In this document: in pieces, positions 36,438 to 38,695 of the stretch
How positions within the stretch are numbered: the stretch's first letter is position 1
Layout: every line of letters starts with the position of its first letter
Assembly: GCA_009694185.1 (NCBI GenBank)
Contig: SHVR01000024.1
Span: 1-38,695, forward strand
DNA length: 38,695 nt
Reading direction: 5' to 3'
Source of the DNA: Alphaproteobacteria bacterium
GTDB lineage: Bacteria > Pseudomonadota > Alphaproteobacteria > SHVR01
Notes under the pieces: generated by a model
The model's input: only the letters and a program-made list of their open reading frames with translations
What the model was told of the DNA's origin: nothing
The model's database searches: none
Translations under genes and position numbers: made by a program

Positions 36438-37395
36438 GGGCCGCGGCGGCGCCCGCCACGCGCATCGCATCGAGACCTTCCTCGAGGCGCTCGCGGCGGA
36501 GCGGGCGGCGGCGGCGAACACGCTGGCGGCCTATCGGCGCGACCTCGGCGACTTCGCCGCCTTCTTGAGCAAGCTCGCGACGAACCCGGACCTGGCCCAG
36601 AGCGACGATGTCCGGACATATCTCAGGAGCCTCACCGCCGCCGGTCTCTCGGCGCGCACGGGGGCCCGGCGCCTCGCGGCACTGCGTCAGTTCTACCGCT
36701 TCCTCGCCAGCGAGGGCATGCGGTCCGACGACCCGACGCTCGGCATCGAGGGGCCGCGCCAGGGCCGTTCCCTACCGAAGCTGTTGAGCGAGGCCGATGT
36801 CCTCGCCCTGCTGGCGGCGGCCCGCCTGCAACCGGGCGGCAAGGGGCTCCGCCTCGTCGCCCTCATGGAACTCCTCTATGGCACCGGCCTCAGGGTGTCG
36901 GAACTGGTGTCGCTGCCGCTCGCCGCTGCCGCGCCCGGCCGGCCCGTCCTGGTGGTGCGCGGCAAGGGCAACAAGGAACGCCTGGTCCCGATCGGCGAAC
37001 CGGCGCGCGCCGCCCTCGACGACTATCTCGCCATCCGCGAGGGTTTCCTCGTCGGCGAGAAGACCGCCCGCTGGCTGTTTCCCTCGCGCGGTGCCGGCGG
37101 CCATCTGACCCGGCATCGCTTCGCCCAGTTGCTCAAGGAGTTGGCGGCCGCGGCGGGCCTCGACCCGGAGCGCCTGTCGCCGCATGTCCTCCGCCATGCC
37201 TTCGCGAGCCACCTCATCGATCACGGCGCCGACCTCCGGAGCGTGCAAAAGCTGCTTGGCCATGCCGACATCGCGACGACCCAGATCTATACTCATGTCC
37301 AGCGCGGGCGACTCGGCGCCCTGGTCAATGCCCACCATCCGCTGGCGGCGGTCTCGAAGGCGCGCCGCCGCACGCTGCCCGAGCACGATTCTTGA
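36421..37395 (+). CDS. xerD: Site-specific tyrosine recombinase XerD
   Basis: XerD acts with XerC at dif to resolve chromosome dimers. The 324-aa product has the N-terminal core-binding fold (HRIETFLEALAAERAAAANT) and a complete catalytic set: Arg in YGTGLRVSEL, Lys in RGKGNKERLVP, HVLRHAFASHL (His-x-x-Arg), LGHADIATTQIYTH (His and the nucleophile Tyr). Some residues could fit XerC, but overall lead and length suggest XerD. The only possible start upstream of the conserved part is TTG 36421, inside the preceding gene. accA overlaps its stop (TGATG). Confidence 0.93.
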   Translation: MPAASEGRGGARHAHRIETFLEALAAERAAAANTLAAYRRDLGDFAAFLSKLATNPDLAQSDDVRTYLRSLTAAGLSARTGARRLAALRQFYRFLASEGMRSDDPTLGIEGPRQGRSLPKLLSEADVLALLAAARLQPGGKGLRLVALMELLYGTGLRVSELVSLPLAAAAPGRPVLVVRGKGNKERLVPIGEPARAALDDYLAIREGFLVGEKTARWLFPSRGAGGHLTRHRFAQLLKELAAAAGLDPERLSPHVLRHAFASHLIDHGADLRSVQKLLGHADIATTQIYTHVQRGRLGALVNAHHPLAAVSKARRRTLPEHDS

Positions 37396-38351
37396 TGACC
37401 ACGCCGCTTGAATTCGAGAAGTCGGTCGCCGAGTTGGAAGCCAAGATCGAGGAACTCCGGCATCTGAACAGCAGCGGTGGTATCAACATCGCCGAGGAAG
37501 TCTCACGCCTACAGACGATGGCCGACCGCCAACTCCGGCAGACTTACGCCAAATTGTCGCCCTGGCAGAAGGTCCAGGTTGCCCGACACCCGAACCGGCC
37601 GCACGCGCTCGCCTATATCAAGGGCCTTATCGACGATTTCACGCCGCTCGCCGGCGATCGCCAATTTGGCGAGGACACCGCGATCGTTGGCGGCCTCGGC
37701 CGGTTTCGCGGCCAGTCGGTGGTCGTGCTCGGCCATGAGAAGGGCCACGATACCGAGAGCCGCGTGCAACGCAATTTCGGCATGTCTCACCCCGAGGGCT
37801 ACCGCAAGGCCAAGCGCCTGATGGGGCTCGCGGAGCGCTTTCGATTGCCGATCATCACCCTGGTCGATACGCCGGGCGCCCATCCCGGCATCGCCGCCGA
37901 GGAACGCGGCCAGGCCGAAGCGATCGCCCGCGCCGTCGAGGCCAGTCTCGATCTGACCGTGCCCCTGATCGCCTCGGTGATCGGCGAGGGCGGCTCGGGC
38001 GGCGCGGTGGCATTGGCAACCGGCAATCGGGTGTTGATGCTGGAGCATGCTATCTACTCGGTCATCTCGCCCGAGGGCTGTGCCTCGATCCTCTGGCGCA
38101 GCCCCGAAAATGCCCGGGACGCGGCCGAGGCGCTGAAACTGACGGCCCAAGATCTGTTGGGGCTCGGCGTCATCGACGGCGTGGTGGCAGAGCCCTTGGG
38201 CGGCGCCCATCGCCGGCCGGACGAGGCGGTGAGCCAACTTGGCGACGCCCTTCAGACGGCGCTCGGCCAGCTCGCGGCCCTCGATGGCGAGGCGCTTCGC
38301 CGTCAACGGCGCGACAAGTTTCTCGCCATGGGACGCCAGGGCCTCGGCTGA
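37395..38351 (+). CDS. accA: Acetyl-CoA carboxylase carboxyltransferase subunit alpha
   Basis: AccA is the alpha half of the carboxyltransferase that makes malonyl-CoA for fatty acid synthesis. The 318-aa product has EFEKSVAELEAKIEEL at the N-terminus, the crotonase-type core with GHEKGHDTESRVQRNFGMSHPEGYRKA, VDTPGAHPGIAAEERGQ, and the GEGGSGGAVALA oxyanion region. Length is usual. The ATG overlaps the xerD stop. A TTG three bases earlier is less likely. Confidence 0.97.
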   Translation: MTTPLEFEKSVAELEAKIEELRHLNSSGGINIAEEVSRLQTMADRQLRQTYAKLSPWQKVQVARHPNRPHALAYIKGLIDDFTPLAGDRQFGEDTAIVGGLGRFRGQSVVVLGHEKGHDTESRVQRNFGMSHPEGYRKAKRLMGLAERFRLPIITLVDTPGAHPGIAAEERGQAEAIARAVEASLDLTVPLIASVIGEGGSGGAVALATGNRVLMLEHAIYSVISPEGCASILWRSPENARDAAEALKLTAQDLLGLGVIDGVVAEPLGGAHRRPDEAVSQLGDALQTALGQLAALDGEALRRQRRDKFLAMGRQGLG

Positions 38352-38631
38352 CTGCGCTTTCCGGCGGCGCGGCACGCTTGCGTTCGCCGACCGGCTTCAT
38401 GTCGGCGGTGGCCGGACGTCTCAACGCCAGGTAACGAGGCCCCGCGTAACGTCGAAGATCGCTTGGTTGAGTGACAGCTTACTTGTTAACCTGGATTACT
38501 TGGATTGATTACAACACATCGGGAGTTAAAATCATTAGGTTCTCGTCGAAAAATCGTAACAGCCCAGGTTGGGCGGCTATTTTTAGCGGATTTCCCTGGA
38601 CGGCGGGGTCGGATTTCGATTCAAGAATCGG
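38352..38631. other. Intergenic DNA and likely left end of an IS66-type element
   Basis: No gene is supported between the accA stop and 38631. The stretch from 38480 on is AT-richer, and a sequence GTAACAGCCCAGGTTGGGCGG starting at 38556 could be the IS66 left end; IS66 elements typically begin with GTAA and make 8-bp target repeats, so 38548-38555 would be one copy. A CGATTC-AA-GAATCG hairpin (38617-38630) precedes the transposase start. All of this is inference without the other end. Confidence 0.35.
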
Positions 38632-38695
38632 ATGGTTCTCGAACCCCCCAACGAGCTGTCCCGGGAAGAGCTAATCGCGCTGGTCATAGCGCAAG
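38632..38695 (+). CDS. IS66-type transposase start (cut by window edge)
   Basis: From ATG 38632 the frame gives MVLEPPNELSREELIALVIA and runs off the right edge. It resembles the short N-terminal helix of IS66-family transposases (the DUF6444-type lead, then the coiled coil and NSSKPPSSDG region, which lie beyond the window). Only 21 codons are available, so family and integrity are tentative. It is in the plus orientation, 280 bp after accA. Confidence 0.5.
   Translation, partial: MVLEPPNELSREELIALVIAQ

Overview
The window is a GC-rich chromosomal segment of an alphaproteobacterium, most likely Rhodospirillales-like. Supporting this are a complete System I cytochrome c maturation operon back-to-back with aconitase, a CobS/CobT cobaltochelatase pair, a TipF-type degenerate EAL protein, a ribosome hibernation factor fused to a cold-shock domain, and frequent TTG starts with 4-nt gene overlaps. 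It is largely core genome. Both edges appear to lie in insertion sequences (an IS630-type transposase start at the left, an IS66-type start at the right), so the segment may be an assembly contig bounded by repeats.

Layout. 1-7296 (minus): IS630 fragment, then ccmABCDEFGHI, which exports and attaches heme to c-type apocytochromes. 7297-7676: leader with a strong intrinsic-terminator hairpin in front of ccmA. 7677-10656 (plus): small winged-helix-like gene and acnA (TTG start). 10684-13952 (minus): htpG from an RpoH-like promoter, an MFS transporter and a probable unlisted 42-aa gene. 14102-19294 (plus): HPF-cold-shock fusion, pcm, SUV3-like RNA helicase, S4-domain protein and pyrD, an RNA/protein-quality block. 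19348-22292 (plus): a frameshifted tipF-like gene, a TIGR01459 HAD hydrolase and a membrane methyltransferase. 22293-22851: AT-richer scar with a dead HigB/RelE-type toxin gene. 22852-26009 (plus): methylmalonyl-CoA mutase and its GTPase chaperone MeaB. 26024-26682 (minus): VapBC-type toxin-antitoxin pair. 26840-27148 (plus): rpmB. 27198-30746 (minus): J-domain protein, cobS, cobT. 30818-31090 (plus): bolA. 31097-32581 (minus): TauD-like dioxygenase and DUF2889 protein. 32739-34438 (minus): aroK-aroB with a terminator. 34604-38351 (plus): small membrane protein, uncharacterised secreted protein, xerD, accA. 38352-38695: intergenic DNA and the IS66 start.

Functional links. CobST makes the cobalt-inserting machinery of aerobic B12 synthesis, and methylmalonyl-CoA mutase/MeaB uses the B12 cofactor, although the loci are not one operon. 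htpG and the HPF-cold-shock fusion share one divergent control region, a heat-shock chaperone against a ribosome-protection factor. No clearly new multi-gene defence or metabolic system is visible. The most useful oddities are the tipF frameshift in a GC-dinucleotide run, the toxin gene killed by a 16-bp tandem duplication, the hairpin before ccmA, and two small genes that are easy to miss.
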